A stretch of 41,669 nt of DNA. It comes from Caryophanales bacterium UBA5026. GTDB taxonomy: Bacteria; Bacillota_I; Bacilli_A; RF39; UBA660. Below the pieces are notes generated by a model. It was not told the DNA's origin, searched no databases, and saw only the letters and a program-made list of their open reading frames with translations. The first letter of the stretch is position 1, and the number at the start of each line of letters is the position of its first letter. The DNA lies in contig DICM01000021.1 in NCBI GenBank assembly GCA_002416285.1, forward strand, positions 1-41,669, written 5' to 3'. Made by a program: the position numbers and the translations under genes. Positions 23,731 through 32,489 of the stretch are shown in pieces.

Positions 23731-24876
23731 ATGATTGTAGGTATTATATGTGAGTATAACCCGTTTCATAACGGACATTTGTATCATTTAGAGCAAATAA
23801 AGAAACGTTTTCCAGATGCGAAGATTATTTTAGTCATGAGTGGAAATTTCACAGAACGCGGAGTTCCAAGCATTATCGATAAATGGAAAAAAACTGAAAT
23901 CGCCCTTTCTTTTGGTGTTGATTTAGTTGTTGAACTCCCTTATGTATTTGCTACACAAAGTGCGGATACATTCGCCCAAGCAAGTATTGAATTATTATCA
24001 GAATTAAAAGTAAATTATCTAGTATTTGGAAGTGAGAGCAATAATGTTGAACAACTTACAGAATTCGCTAAAATACAAGTTTTTAGTAAAGACTATGACA
24101 AGCGGGTAAAGGAATATCTAAAAGAAGGAATCAATTATCCTAGTGCCTTAGCAAAAGCTTTATATGACTTTACTGGGAAAAAGATTACAAAACCAAACGA
24201 TACACTAGGTATTACCTACATTAGAGAAATACTAAAACAGGAAAGTAAAATCGTCCCAATTACGATTAAAAGAAACAATGATTATAACAGTTTAGAATTG
24301 AATGATTCAATTACTAGTGCGAGCAGTATTCGGTACGCATTGGAACATGGAGAAAATGTTGCTCCTTATGTACCCAAAGAAACCTTAAAATATTTAACTT
24401 CACTCCACTTTTCAAACGATTACTTTCCATATTTGAAATACAAAATTATGACAGAACCCCATTTAGAGCAATATCTGACGGTAGATGAAGGAATTGAAAA
24501 TAGAATTACAAAATATATCTTAGAGTCAAAAGATATTAATGATCTTATATTAAAAGTAAAAACAAAGCGCTATACCTACAATAAACTAAATCGTATGTTT
24601 TTACATATCTTAACAAGCTTTTCAAAAGAAGAAAAAGAACAATTCAATCACATTGCCTATATTCGTATACTGGGATTTTCTAACGTTGGAAGAAATCATT
24701 TAAAAAAGATTAAAGATCAAGTAAATGTTCCAATTATCAGCAATTATTCTAGTTTAAAACATCCAATGCTCGATCTAGAACTTAGATCAACTTGTGTCTA
24801 TGCTTGTACTTTAAATGAAAAAGAAAAGATTAAATTAATTGAAGCAGAATATAAAAACATACCAATTATTTTTTAG
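23731..24876 (+). CDS. tmcAL: tRNA(Met) cytidine acetate ligase TmcAL
   Basis: Forms N4-acetylcytidine at the wobble position of elongator tRNA-Met using acetate and ATP. The 381-residue protein starts MIVGIICEYNPFHNGHLYHL, the nucleotidyltransferase HxGH motif of the YlbM/TmcAL family, followed by VMSGNFTERGVPSIIDKWKK and LVVELPYVFATQSAD, all characteristic. The C-terminal half is less conserved but of the usual length. Start set at the ATG at 23731 with AGGTGG just upstream; the ATG at 23716 would include the ribosome-binding site. It diverges from yceD-rpmF, the genes with which ylbM also clusters in Bacillus. Confidence 0.95.
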   Translation: MIVGIICEYNPFHNGHLYHLEQIKKRFPDAKIILVMSGNFTERGVPSIIDKWKKTEIALSFGVDLVVELPYVFATQSADTFAQASIELLSELKVNYLVFGSESNNVEQLTEFAKIQVFSKDYDKRVKEYLKEGINYPSALAKALYDFTGKKITKPNDTLGITYIREILKQESKIVPITIKRNNDYNSLELNDSITSASSIRYALEHGENVAPYVPKETLKYLTSLHFSNDYFPYLKYKIMTEPHLEQYLTVDEGIENRITKYILESKDINDLILKVKTKRYTYNKLNRMFLHILTSFSKEEKEQFNHIAYIRILGFSNVGRNHLKKIKDQVNVPIISNYSSLKHPMLDLELRSTCVYACTLNEKEKIKLIEAEYKNIPIIF

Positions 24877-25795
24877 AACCTTCTGGTTCTTTTTTTATTT
24901 CTAATCCCCCAGCTAAAAATAAATCAGAATAGATCAATTTATTATTTTCAAATAACTTTACTTTCATAGTCGCATCTAAAGATTCTTTAATTGGAACAAT
25001 CATCTGTCCCTTTTTTGGCGCTAATAAAAGATGATCTTGATCATAATAACACTGTACCTCTAATATCAAATCACCCTTTTTTAAACGAATTTTTAATAAT
25101 CCATCTTTAACAAATATCTCTTTTATCTTTGCTCTATTATAAGTACAGAATGAGTATTCCTTACCATCAACGAAAAGAATACAAATAAACCCTTTAAAAG
25201 AAAGCCCCCAAAAAGGTATATGTGCTACCGAAAAGAAGAAGGAACTATCGTGATTGACACTGCAGTTGGCACTACACCAGATATAATCTTTCGGAAAAGA
25301 AGTCCCATAATCCTTTTCCATATAACCAAGCCCTCTATCGAAGCAAACTTCTTTCCCATCAATTGTAAGAGTTCCACTAATACTGTGTTTTAAACTTATA
25401 ATCCCATGATTACATTGCATTTTAAAATAGGAAAATGGTCCCATAATAGTTGGACGATACCATGTCTTCTTAAGTGGTGTTAAATCAGTAAATTCTAATT
25501 TTCCATGAATAGATATCTCTTTATCAATATCTAAAAATAATTGATCTTTGCCAAAATAACTTGTTCCAATCCAGATACAATCATTTGCTAAAGCAAACTG
25601 ATCTAATGGATACCTAAAATAATAAGATTTCGCCGAATCATTTAACTGTATAAAGGCGTGGGAATCCTCTCCATTCAAACAGATTCCGGGTATTACCGCT
25701 AGAGAATAAAACATATCTTCTTGAACATTTTTGTAATACCAACCTTCAAAGTAATGCTTTCTTTTCTTACTGCCTTGAAAGTCAAATTGTTCCAT
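24866..25795 (-). CDS. Tocopherol cyclase-like protein
   Basis: A 309-residue protein with the tocopherol cyclase-like signature. HYFEGWYYKN appears at residues 14-23, and GYMEKDYGTSFPKDYIWCSAN near the middle is the most conserved block of the family. In plants and cyanobacteria the fold cyclises prenylated quinols; Firmicutes homologues have no known substrate and the genome context here does not indicate vitamin E or quinone synthesis. The protein is rich in aromatic residues and beta strands, lacks a signal peptide and transmembrane helices, and ends in a Lys-rich tail. It overlaps the end of the converging tmcAL gene by 11 bases. The ATG follows GGTGATAG. Confidence 0.82.
   Translation of the reverse strand: MEQFDFQGSKKRKHYFEGWYYKNVQEDMFYSLAVIPGICLNGEDSHAFIQLNDSAKSYYFRYPLDQFALANDCIWIGTSYFGKDQLFLDIDKEISIHGKLEFTDLTPLKKTWYRPTIMGPFSYFKMQCNHGIISLKHSISGTLTIDGKEVCFDRGLGYMEKDYGTSFPKDYIWCSANCSVNHDSSFFFSVAHIPFWGLSFKGFICILFVDGKEYSFCTYNRAKIKEIFVKDGLLKIRLKKGDLILEVQCYYDQDHLLLAPKKGQMIVPIKESLDATMKVKLFENNKLIYSDLFLAGGLEIKKEPEGSKK
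24875..24896 (+). terminator. Intrinsic terminator of tmcAL
   Basis: AGAACC-TTCT-GGTTCT hairpin followed by seven T, beginning inside the TAG stop codon and lying within the coding end of the converging gene. Confidence 0.75.
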
Positions 25796-25817
25796 TCTAT
25801 CACCAGTAAATTATATG

Positions 25818-25851
25818 CGAAAAAAAATAGAAGATTAAACTTCTTCTATTT
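25818..25851 (-). terminator. Intrinsic terminator of pyk
   Basis: AAATAGAAGA-AGTTTAA-TCTTCTATTT hairpin (10 bp) followed by a U run; the TAA stop codon is in the loop. Confidence 0.85.
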
Positions 25852-27244
25852 TCATAAAGTTAGTAACTTTTTTATCTTTAATATTTGGGAATCCACCAGT
25901 AACAACGATTTTATCACCTTGTTGTAGATTTCCAAATTTAATAGCTTGTGCTTTTCCATCTTCTACAAGTTCATCTGTTGAATTGTATTCTCCAGTAACA
26001 ACTGAATATACTCCCCAGTTAAGAGAAAGTGCTCTAGCAACTTTTTCATCTGGAACTGTAGCTAAAATTAAAGATTCTGGTTTTAAATTACTAATTCTTC
26101 TAGCTGTATATCCTGACATAGTTGCAGCAACGATAACTTTAGCACCAAGCATACCAGCACCATGAGTAACATTTTCTGCAATAACTTCAGTAATATCTGT
26201 TTCTCTACTAGATTCAAATACATTTTCAAAATCAGTATGATCTTCAGCATTTTGTGCAATTTCAGCCATATATCTTACCGCATCAATTGGATGTTTACCA
26301 ATTGTTGTTTCACCACTTAACATGATAGCATCAGTACCATCCATCACAGCATTAGCAATATCTGAAACTTCTGCTCTTGTTGGTCTAGCACTTTCGTACA
26401 TTGAAGCTAACATTTCTGTAGCAACGATACAGAATTTACCTGCTTCACGGCATTTTTGCACCATTAATTTTTGAAGAATTGGTAGTTCATGCATTGGAAC
26501 TTCTACACCAAGATCTCCACGGGCAACCATAATACCATCTGATACTTCAATAATTTCCTCTAAATTATTAACAGCTGTTCTGCTTTCTACTTTTGAGATA
26601 ATCTGCATATCTTCACGATTATGTGCTTTTAAAATTTCTTTTACTTCTAGAACATCTTGTGCACAAGTAACAAATGATAATGCTAAAAAGTCTCCTTCAT
26701 GTTCACAAGCATAGATAATATCTTCTTTATCTTGTTCACTAATGAAAGGAATTTCTAGATCAACACCTGGAATAGCCATTCCACGACGACTCTTAATAAC
26801 TCCACCATGAACGATTGTACAAGTAACACCTTCTTCATCCGTATCTGTTACTTCTAATGTAAGTAACCCGTCATCAATTAAGATTTTATCTCCAGGTTTT
26901 ACATTATTTAAAACATTCTTATAGTTAAGAGTGATTTTTTCTGCAGTTCCTAGAACATCCTCTTTAACGATGCGAATTGATTTACCATCAACTAGTTCAA
27001 TTTTATCATTTTCAAACATACCTGTTCTCATATCAGGTCCTTTTGTATCATATAAAATCGCAACATGTGCACCAGTTCTTTCACGAACTTCTTTGATTGC
27101 AGATACTGCATTCACTCTTTCTTCAATTGTAGCATGTGAGAAATTGATACGCCCTACGTTCATACCAACACGAACCATTTGCTCCATAACATCTGGGTTA
27201 ACACTAACCGGTCCAATGCTACAAATAATTTTTGTTTTTTTCAT
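25835..27244 (-). CDS. pyk: Pyruvate kinase
   Basis: Final step of glycolysis: phosphoenolpyruvate + ADP to pyruvate + ATP. The 469-residue protein has the N-terminal KTKIICSIGP, GMNVGRINFSHA, DTKGPDMRTG, the active-site region IISKVESRTAVNNL, MVARGDLGVEVP, and ATEMLASM...PTRAEVSDIANA. The length is that of the classical enzyme; the extra C-terminal PEP-utiliser-like domain of Bacillus pyruvate kinase is absent. GGAGGAG precedes the ATG. Single-gene transcript with a clear promoter and terminator; not clustered with pfkA here. Confidence 0.97.
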   Translation of the reverse strand: MKKTKIICSIGPVSVNPDVMEQMVRVGMNVGRINFSHATIEERVNAVSAIKEVRERTGAHVAILYDTKGPDMRTGMFENDKIELVDGKSIRIVKEDVLGTAEKITLNYKNVLNNVKPGDKILIDDGLLTLEVTDTDEEGVTCTIVHGGVIKSRRGMAIPGVDLEIPFISEQDKEDIIYACEHEGDFLALSFVTCAQDVLEVKEILKAHNREDMQIISKVESRTAVNNLEEIIEVSDGIMVARGDLGVEVPMHELPILQKLMVQKCREAGKFCIVATEMLASMYESARPTRAEVSDIANAVMDGTDAIMLSGETTIGKHPIDAVRYMAEIAQNAEDHTDFENVFESSRETDITEVIAENVTHGAGMLGAKVIVAATMSGYTARRISNLKPESLILATVPDEKVARALSLNWGVYSVVTGEYNSTDELVEDGKAQAIKFGNLQQGDKIVVTGGFPNIKDKKVTNFMKIEEV

Positions 27245-27280
27245 ATTTTACTCCTCCGTCTTCTAACCGAAACATGTTCC

Positions 27281-27309
27281 ATTTTATCATATTTTTAGAA
27301 AAAACACAA
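27281..27309 (-). promoter_or_regulatory. Promoter of pyk
   Basis: TTGTGT (27309-27304) and TAAAAT (27286-27281) with a 17-base spacer on the minus strand. Confidence 0.65.
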
Positions 27310-27387
27310 TGGATTAGGCTTATTTTATCGAATAAAAATAAAATCCTTGCACTTAAATAAAATAGAATGAACCACACATATTATAAA

Positions 27388-27410
27388 CAAAAAAAGGAAA
27401 TATATTCCTT
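27388..27410 (-). terminator. Intrinsic terminator of the SNF2 helicase gene
   Basis: AAGGAA-TATAT-TTCCTT hairpin followed by seven U on the minus strand, beginning within the TAA stop codon. Confidence 0.75.
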
Positions 27411-30400
27411 AATTTTCTAAAATTTCCCTCAATTCTTTCTCAGTCAGTTTTGAAAAGACGATTTGATCTCGATCTTCGCCTTCAATTACTTGATCACTTA
27501 GTTTTTTCTTCTTACTTTGTAATTCAATTATTTTTTCTTCAATTGTCCCTTTGGCAATTAGTTTGATAACCTCTACAACATTTTTTTGACCGATTCGATG
27601 AGTTCTATCAGTGGCTTGATTCTCAATCTGTGGATTCCACCAAGGATCCAAATGAATTACAATATCGGCACTCGTTAAGTTTAAACCAGTTCCGCCAGCT
27701 TTAAGAGAGATTAAAAATACATTAGTTAAATTTTTATTAAAAGAATCAACCAATTCCAATCGTGTTTTACTTTTGGTACTGCCATCTAAATAGTAATAAG
27801 TAATTTTTTCTTTTTCTAACGATTCCTTTAAAAGTCGAAGAGCAGATGGAAACTGGGAAAAAATTAAAACCTTATGACCATTCGAAATAACACCATTTAA
27901 TATCTCAATTAATGTTTCAAACTTACTGCTAGTAGAGTTATAATTCTCGGTAATAAGACGAGGATCAATACAGATTTGTCGAAGTTTTGTCAGCAACGAT
28001 AAAATTAAAATTTGATTTTTCGCAAATCCATCTTTTCCTAAAGAATCATCAATTTCTTTTTTTGTCTTTTGTAATTGAGCAAAATAAAGTTTTTTCTGTT
28101 CCTCATTTAATTCTACTAGCACATTATTTTCAATCTTATCTGGTAAATCTAACAAAACATCACTCTTACGTCTTCTTAAAATGAAAGGAGAAATCTGCTT
28201 ATTTAAATGTAACAAACAATCAGCTTCTTCTTCTATCATCTTGACACTATACATATTACGAAATTGGGTTAGATTTGGTAGTAATCCCGGTAAAATGAAA
28301 TCAAAGATACTCCAAAGTTCCAATACCGAATTTTCAATAGGAGTTCCTGTAAGTGCGAATTTGGTATCCGCTTGAATTTGTTTAACGGATCTACTCATTT
28401 CCGTAGTAACATTTTTAATTGCTTGTGCTTCATCAATAATACAAGTATTGAAATGCATTTGTTGATAATATTCGATATCCTGTCTTAGTAGCCCATATGT
28501 TGTAATCAATACAGATGCATCTGATTCAGCAATTCGATTGACTCTTTTACTCTTTAAATCGTTGATAACTTCATAACTAATATCTGAACCGAATTTATCA
28601 AATTCATGAGCCCAATTATAAATTAACGAGGTAGGAACGACTATTAAAAAACGTTCATTCGGATTCTCTAGCAAACGAAATTTCATATAATAAATAGTTT
28701 GAATGGATTTTCCAAGTCCCATTTCATCGGCTAGAATACCACCAAATCCACACTTTGATAGCATTAACATCCATTTAATACCAGTTTGCTGATACTCTCG
28801 AAGTATTTTTTTATCTTTACTACTAAAAGTAATATTAATATTCTTAAATTGGTTCATCTTTAATATAAGATTACTAAAATTACTATCGTATTCGACAAAA
28901 TCATATTTATCCTCAATCAACATACTTTTATATTTTGGTAATTCTGCTCTACCAGATTTTAACTGCTGTAACGGAATATCTAAATCTGATGTTAATTGTT
29001 CAAATTGTTCTAGTTTATCATCAAGTGCAATAAAATCTCCACTTTTTAATCGATAATATTTTTTTTTCATTTTAATTGCGCTGAGTATTCGTTCAATCTC
29101 ATTTGAATCAACATGCTCAATTTCAAATTCATATTTTAAAATATTATCTGATCCTATCCCAAACGAACTTCGAATATTCGTTTTTGGATAGAAACGAATA
29201 TCCTTTAGATTCTTTGACACAAAAGTATCGTATTTTTCACTAATCTTCGGTAACCCATTTTGTAAAAAGGCAATTATATCCTCATCTGGTGTTAGTACGA
29301 ACTGTTTTTCGCTCGCATTATAAACAAAATTATTTTCATATAATGTCTCAATATATTTTTTTTCTTTTTCAATATCACGAACAAAATAAGACTCTCCTAT
29401 CTGATTACTCATATCCATAATATCTTGTTCTTGATCTTGATAACATAACTTGATATGACTGATAATTAAGTCATTGTTTTTCTCAAAATAATACTTTACA
29501 TTAAAATTCTCAATTAAAAAAGTTTTTTTTAAGGATTCAGTCATTTGAAAATCAGAAGAAACTTTCTTTAATCTTGGGAATAGTAAGTTAGAGAAAGTTC
29601 CATATTCCTCTTTCTTAAAATAAATTTTCTTCTTATCTGAATCACTTAAAAATTGAAATAATTTTCCATTTTCTTTCCCGATAAAATAGACTTTGCTTTC
29701 ATCATATAGATAAGAGAAATCAGAAGTTAATGGAGTTAATTCTGGATAATCAAGTAATACTTCCATTTTATCAGCAATTTCACTTAAAGATACTTTAATG
29801 GGTGAATCAAACATGACTCCATCATATTGATATACTTGATACCCTCTTTCCAATGAAAAATTTCTTTTCTCAATTAAATTCAGAAACTTTTCTAAAGTCG
29901 ATCCTGTTAAAAGAATGGCACTAACCGTTTTTGGATAATAACCATAATATCTTGAATCATCCTCTTTAGCAGCATCAATATAAAATTTTACAAAATCGAT
30001 CAATTCTTTATCAGATGATTCAAAAAAACACTGTTCTGGACTATAGATGAAATTCTTTCCAAATTCTACCTCACCGGTTCCTTTTTCCATCGTTTCAAAG
30101 AAAGATTCTAGACGTCTTTTTAAAACGTATTTTTTATCATAACCAATCTTTAATTGCAATTCATATTTAAAATTTCCTAAATCTTTTAATGTAATCTCTA
30201 AATCAACCTTTTTCTTAGAATGTTTTTGATCATTTAAATAAGCAAATAATTGCTGATTAAACTCTTCATCATAATCACTTTTTATATCGGCAATAGCTTC
30301 TTCCAAAATATCACTATGAGAAAGAATGTACATAACCGCAAGTGCTAGATGGGGACAGTTATCCTTACCACAACTGCAGCGCATTTGTTTTACAGTATTC

Positions 30401-30582
30401 TTTTTATCAATCACAAGTTCGATATTACAGTCATCGTAATGAAACTGAAAAGATAGCCAACTAGTCATTTTTTGATAACCATCGTAGATTAATTTTTTAT
30501 TATCTAGTGAAAGGGCATCTAGATAGCTCTGAACACCAACAATATTCATAACATCTTCTACTTTAGCAATTTGTACGCTCAT
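27409..30582 (-). CDS. SWIM zinc-finger SNF2-family helicase
   Basis: A 1057-residue superfamily 2 DNA translocase. Domains: SWIM zinc finger CSCGKDNCPH (about residues 66-75); a long bacterial SNF2-associated region (about 100-580); then the helicase core with ADEMGLGKSIQT (about 616), VPTSLIYNW, the Walker B box IIDEAQAIKN (about 714), LTGTPIEN, and in the second lobe SLKAGGTGLNLTSAD and DRTHRIGQ (about 995). Such proteins remodel protein-DNA or RNA polymerase complexes (compare RapA); the exact role is unknown. The start at 30582 has GGAGGG upstream; an earlier in-frame codon at 30690 would run into the neighbouring gene. It follows the second HerA-like gene but is separated by a terminator and has its own TATAAT. 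Confidence 0.92.
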   Translation of the reverse strand: MSVQIAKVEDVMNIVGVQSYLDALSLDNKKLIYDGYQKMTSWLSFQFHYDDCNIELVIDKKNTVKQMRCSCGKDNCPHLALAVMYILSHSDILEEAIADIKSDYDEEFNQQLFAYLNDQKHSKKKVDLEITLKDLGNFKYELQLKIGYDKKYVLKRRLESFFETMEKGTGEVEFGKNFIYSPEQCFFESSDKELIDFVKFYIDAAKEDDSRYYGYYPKTVSAILLTGSTLEKFLNLIEKRNFSLERGYQVYQYDGVMFDSPIKVSLSEIADKMEVLLDYPELTPLTSDFSYLYDESKVYFIGKENGKLFQFLSDSDKKKIYFKKEEYGTFSNLLFPRLKKVSSDFQMTESLKKTFLIENFNVKYYFEKNNDLIISHIKLCYQDQEQDIMDMSNQIGESYFVRDIEKEKKYIETLYENNFVYNASEKQFVLTPDEDIIAFLQNGLPKISEKYDTFVSKNLKDIRFYPKTNIRSSFGIGSDNILKYEFEIEHVDSNEIERILSAIKMKKKYYRLKSGDFIALDDKLEQFEQLTSDLDIPLQQLKSGRAELPKYKSMLIEDKYDFVEYDSNFSNLILKMNQFKNINITFSSKDKKILREYQQTGIKWMLMLSKCGFGGILADEMGLGKSIQTIYYMKFRLLENPNERFLIVVPTSLIYNWAHEFDKFGSDISYEVINDLKSKRVNRIAESDASVLITTYGLLRQDIEYYQQMHFNTCIIDEAQAIKNVTTEMSRSVKQIQADTKFALTGTPIENSVLELWSIFDFILPGLLPNLTQFRNMYSVKMIEEEADCLLHLNKQISPFILRRRKSDVLLDLPDKIENNVLVELNEEQKKLYFAQLQKTKKEIDDSLGKDGFAKNQILILSLLTKLRQICIDPRLITENYNSTSSKFETLIEILNGVISNGHKVLIFSQFPSALRLLKESLEKEKITYYYLDGSTKSKTRLELVDSFNKNLTNVFLISLKAGGTGLNLTSADIVIHLDPWWNPQIENQATDRTHRIGQKNVVEVIKLIAKGTIEEKIIELQSKKKKLSDQVIEGEDRDQIVFSKLTEKELREILEN

Positions 30583-30625
30583 AGAATCCCTCCCAAATAG
30601 TTTTATTATATCATATTCAGCACCT

Positions 30626-30654
30626 ATAAAAAAGAATTTGCACCAAGCAAATTC
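30626..30654 (-). terminator. Intrinsic terminator of the second HerA-like gene
   Basis: GAATTTGC-TTGGT-GCAAATTC hairpin (8 bp) followed by six U; it begins within the TGA stop codon. Confidence 0.82.
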
Positions 30655-32416
30655 AATTTTTCTTAATAAACCAAATATCAGACATATCACAACTACTGCT
30701 AGTCGGTGCAGGATTTGGCATATCTAACTTAATTAATACTGGTAAACTAAATGCACTACCAAAGGCAATACAGTTACCTGGTTGTAATATACGCAAACGT
30801 TTTACTATATCAGTTGTAATATTAGGAACCATATCCCGTATATAATCAACATCTCTTGGATGAAGCATTTTAAATATAAAGAAATTACTACATTGTGATA
30901 AAACAGTTTCTGATAATTCACTTGGTCTTTGTGAAATCAATCCGAGTAAAACACCGTATTTTCTTCCCTCTTTGGTAATTCTTTCAAAAATATTATAGCC
31001 AAGGAGGAATGCATCATCATCATTTTGAACATATCGATGTGCTTCTTCCAAAATTATATTGAAAGGAAGCGTTCCTCTTGCTCCAGAATCTTTCGCATAA
31101 TCAAATAGTAGCTTAGAATAAATCTTTGTAATATTCTTTGCTAAACGATCATCGACAAAATTGATATTGAAATTCACAATTTGCGCTTTTCTTCCATCCG
31201 TTGCTGTTAAAAGTTCTCGAATATAACTTTTGCGATCGATATATCTCGGATAATCAAAATAAGCCCGATCAGGACTATTTACTAAAGAGTGCAATCGTAC
31301 TTTAAGTACATTTGACTCATCGTAAATCTTATCACTTTTTAGTACACCTTCTGAAATAAGAGCAAAATCAAAAGCGTCTCGCAAATCATCAAGAGTATAA
31401 TAAAAACTTCCATCTGGCAATTCTAATTCATAGCTTTCTGTACAGAAACTTTCTAAGAAGTTCATCACCAATTCCATATCACGCATTTTTCCAGTTTGGT
31501 CAATCATTAAACATTGCTTTACTGGTCTTGTATATCCCGGTTGGTAAATTGGTGTATCCAAATTTAATTCCTTGGTATTGTAATAGGAAAGTACAGATAC
31601 GACTTGATCTCGAATTTGAGCAGCTTGACGACCACTCGATAAAATATCTAAAATTGCTCTTGCAATAATATCATTTTTACTTTTGATTACATCTTCTTCT
31701 TTTTTTCCAAAGATTGTAACTAATTTCATGGCCTTTTCAATAATTGGAAGCTGTGTATGTTTTTCAGCACCTAAAAGAAGTGCAATATCATCAACCCCTA
31801 AAAGCCATAATGGGATATGAAGCACATGATCTTTTTCAAGATTGGTCGTATAAGTTTTAAAATGGATTTCAGGTACTATCTCGTTTAAACTTTCAAAGGC
31901 ATTGTGATATTCACCATAGGCATCAAACAAAACAATACTAGCACGATATGGAATCGCATCTTTTTTATGAAATAAATTTTGAAGAATCCTAGCAACTCCA
32001 CAAGACTTACCACTACCAGTGCTTCCAAAGATGGCAAAATGATTACTAAAAAGATCATTAATTGGCACTGATACGGTAACATTTTGATAAATTGGACTCT
32101 TACCAATTTTTAAATGTTTATCCTCTTTAAAGTTTGGTATACTTATTATCGAGCTTACTAAATCATCTGAGATTAAATAAACAGGTGCCCCAAAACTAGG
32201 CTTACGAATAACACCAAAAACAAAATTTTTATCATTCATCTCACCCAATAAATTAATGTAAGCAATATTTTTACGCACATCAAAAATCTCACCAACTAGA
32301 TTATATTCATCCTTAATGACAGCATGATAATTAATTAAATGACCATATTCTGCTGGATCTTTTTCTAGTTCTACTAAAACGAAGTTATCTTCAATTGAAA
32401 TAATTTTCCCAAGCAT
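30653..32416 (-). CDS. HerA-family hexameric DNA-translocating ATPase (copy 2)
   Basis: A 587-residue paralogue of the ATPase at 10111, colinear over its whole length. HAS-barrel about 1-100, Walker A GSTGSGKS (about 129-137), Walker B IILEEAHRYV (about 452-460), then LISQRPSELSETVLSQCSNF, which is almost the same in the other copy. Both end with a PAPxSSxCD motif. No NurA nuclease, Sir2 or other known HerA partner is encoded nearby; the neighbour is a SNF2 helicase, transcribed separately. GAGGTG precedes the ATG and the gene ends with TGA. DNA translocation is well supported by motifs; repair, chromosome or defence role is open. Confidence 0.85.
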   Translation of the reverse strand: MLGKIISIEDNFVLVELEKDPAEYGHLINYHAVIKDEYNLVGEIFDVRKNIAYINLLGEMNDKNFVFGVIRKPSFGAPVYLISDDLVSSIISIPNFKEDKHLKIGKSPIYQNVTVSVPINDLFSNHFAIFGSTGSGKSCGVARILQNLFHKKDAIPYRASIVLFDAYGEYHNAFESLNEIVPEIHFKTYTTNLEKDHVLHIPLWLLGVDDIALLLGAEKHTQLPIIEKAMKLVTIFGKKEEDVIKSKNDIIARAILDILSSGRQAAQIRDQVVSVLSYYNTKELNLDTPIYQPGYTRPVKQCLMIDQTGKMRDMELVMNFLESFCTESYELELPDGSFYYTLDDLRDAFDFALISEGVLKSDKIYDESNVLKVRLHSLVNSPDRAYFDYPRYIDRKSYIRELLTATDGRKAQIVNFNINFVDDRLAKNITKIYSKLLFDYAKDSGARGTLPFNIILEEAHRYVQNDDDAFLLGYNIFERITKEGRKYGVLLGLISQRPSELSETVLSQCSNFFIFKMLHPRDVDYIRDMVPNITTDIVKRLRILQPGNCIAFGSAFSLPVLIKLDMPNPAPTSSSCDMSDIWFIKKN

Positions 32417-32466
32417 GTCACACCTCTATTCTTATCCATTATATCATGAAATAATCCAAGTGCATA

Positions 32467-32489
32467 CAAAAAAGTCTCTAAATGAGACT
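32467..32489 (-). terminator. Intrinsic terminator of the yqeG-yqeH operon
   Basis: AGTCTC-ATTTA-GAGACT hairpin followed by six U; the TAG stop codon of yqeH is inside it. Confidence 0.78.

Noticed and set aside
26931..27266. Plus-strand open frame of 111 codons opposite the start of pyk.
   Set aside because: Antisense shadow of a highly conserved gene, with no ribosome-binding site or family signature.
27409..32416. A phage-defence island built of HerA, a SNF2 helicase and a HipA-like kinase.
   Set aside because: No methylase, nuclease, phospholipase-like or other effector genes are present, the genes are separately terminated, and the surroundings are conserved housekeeping genes.
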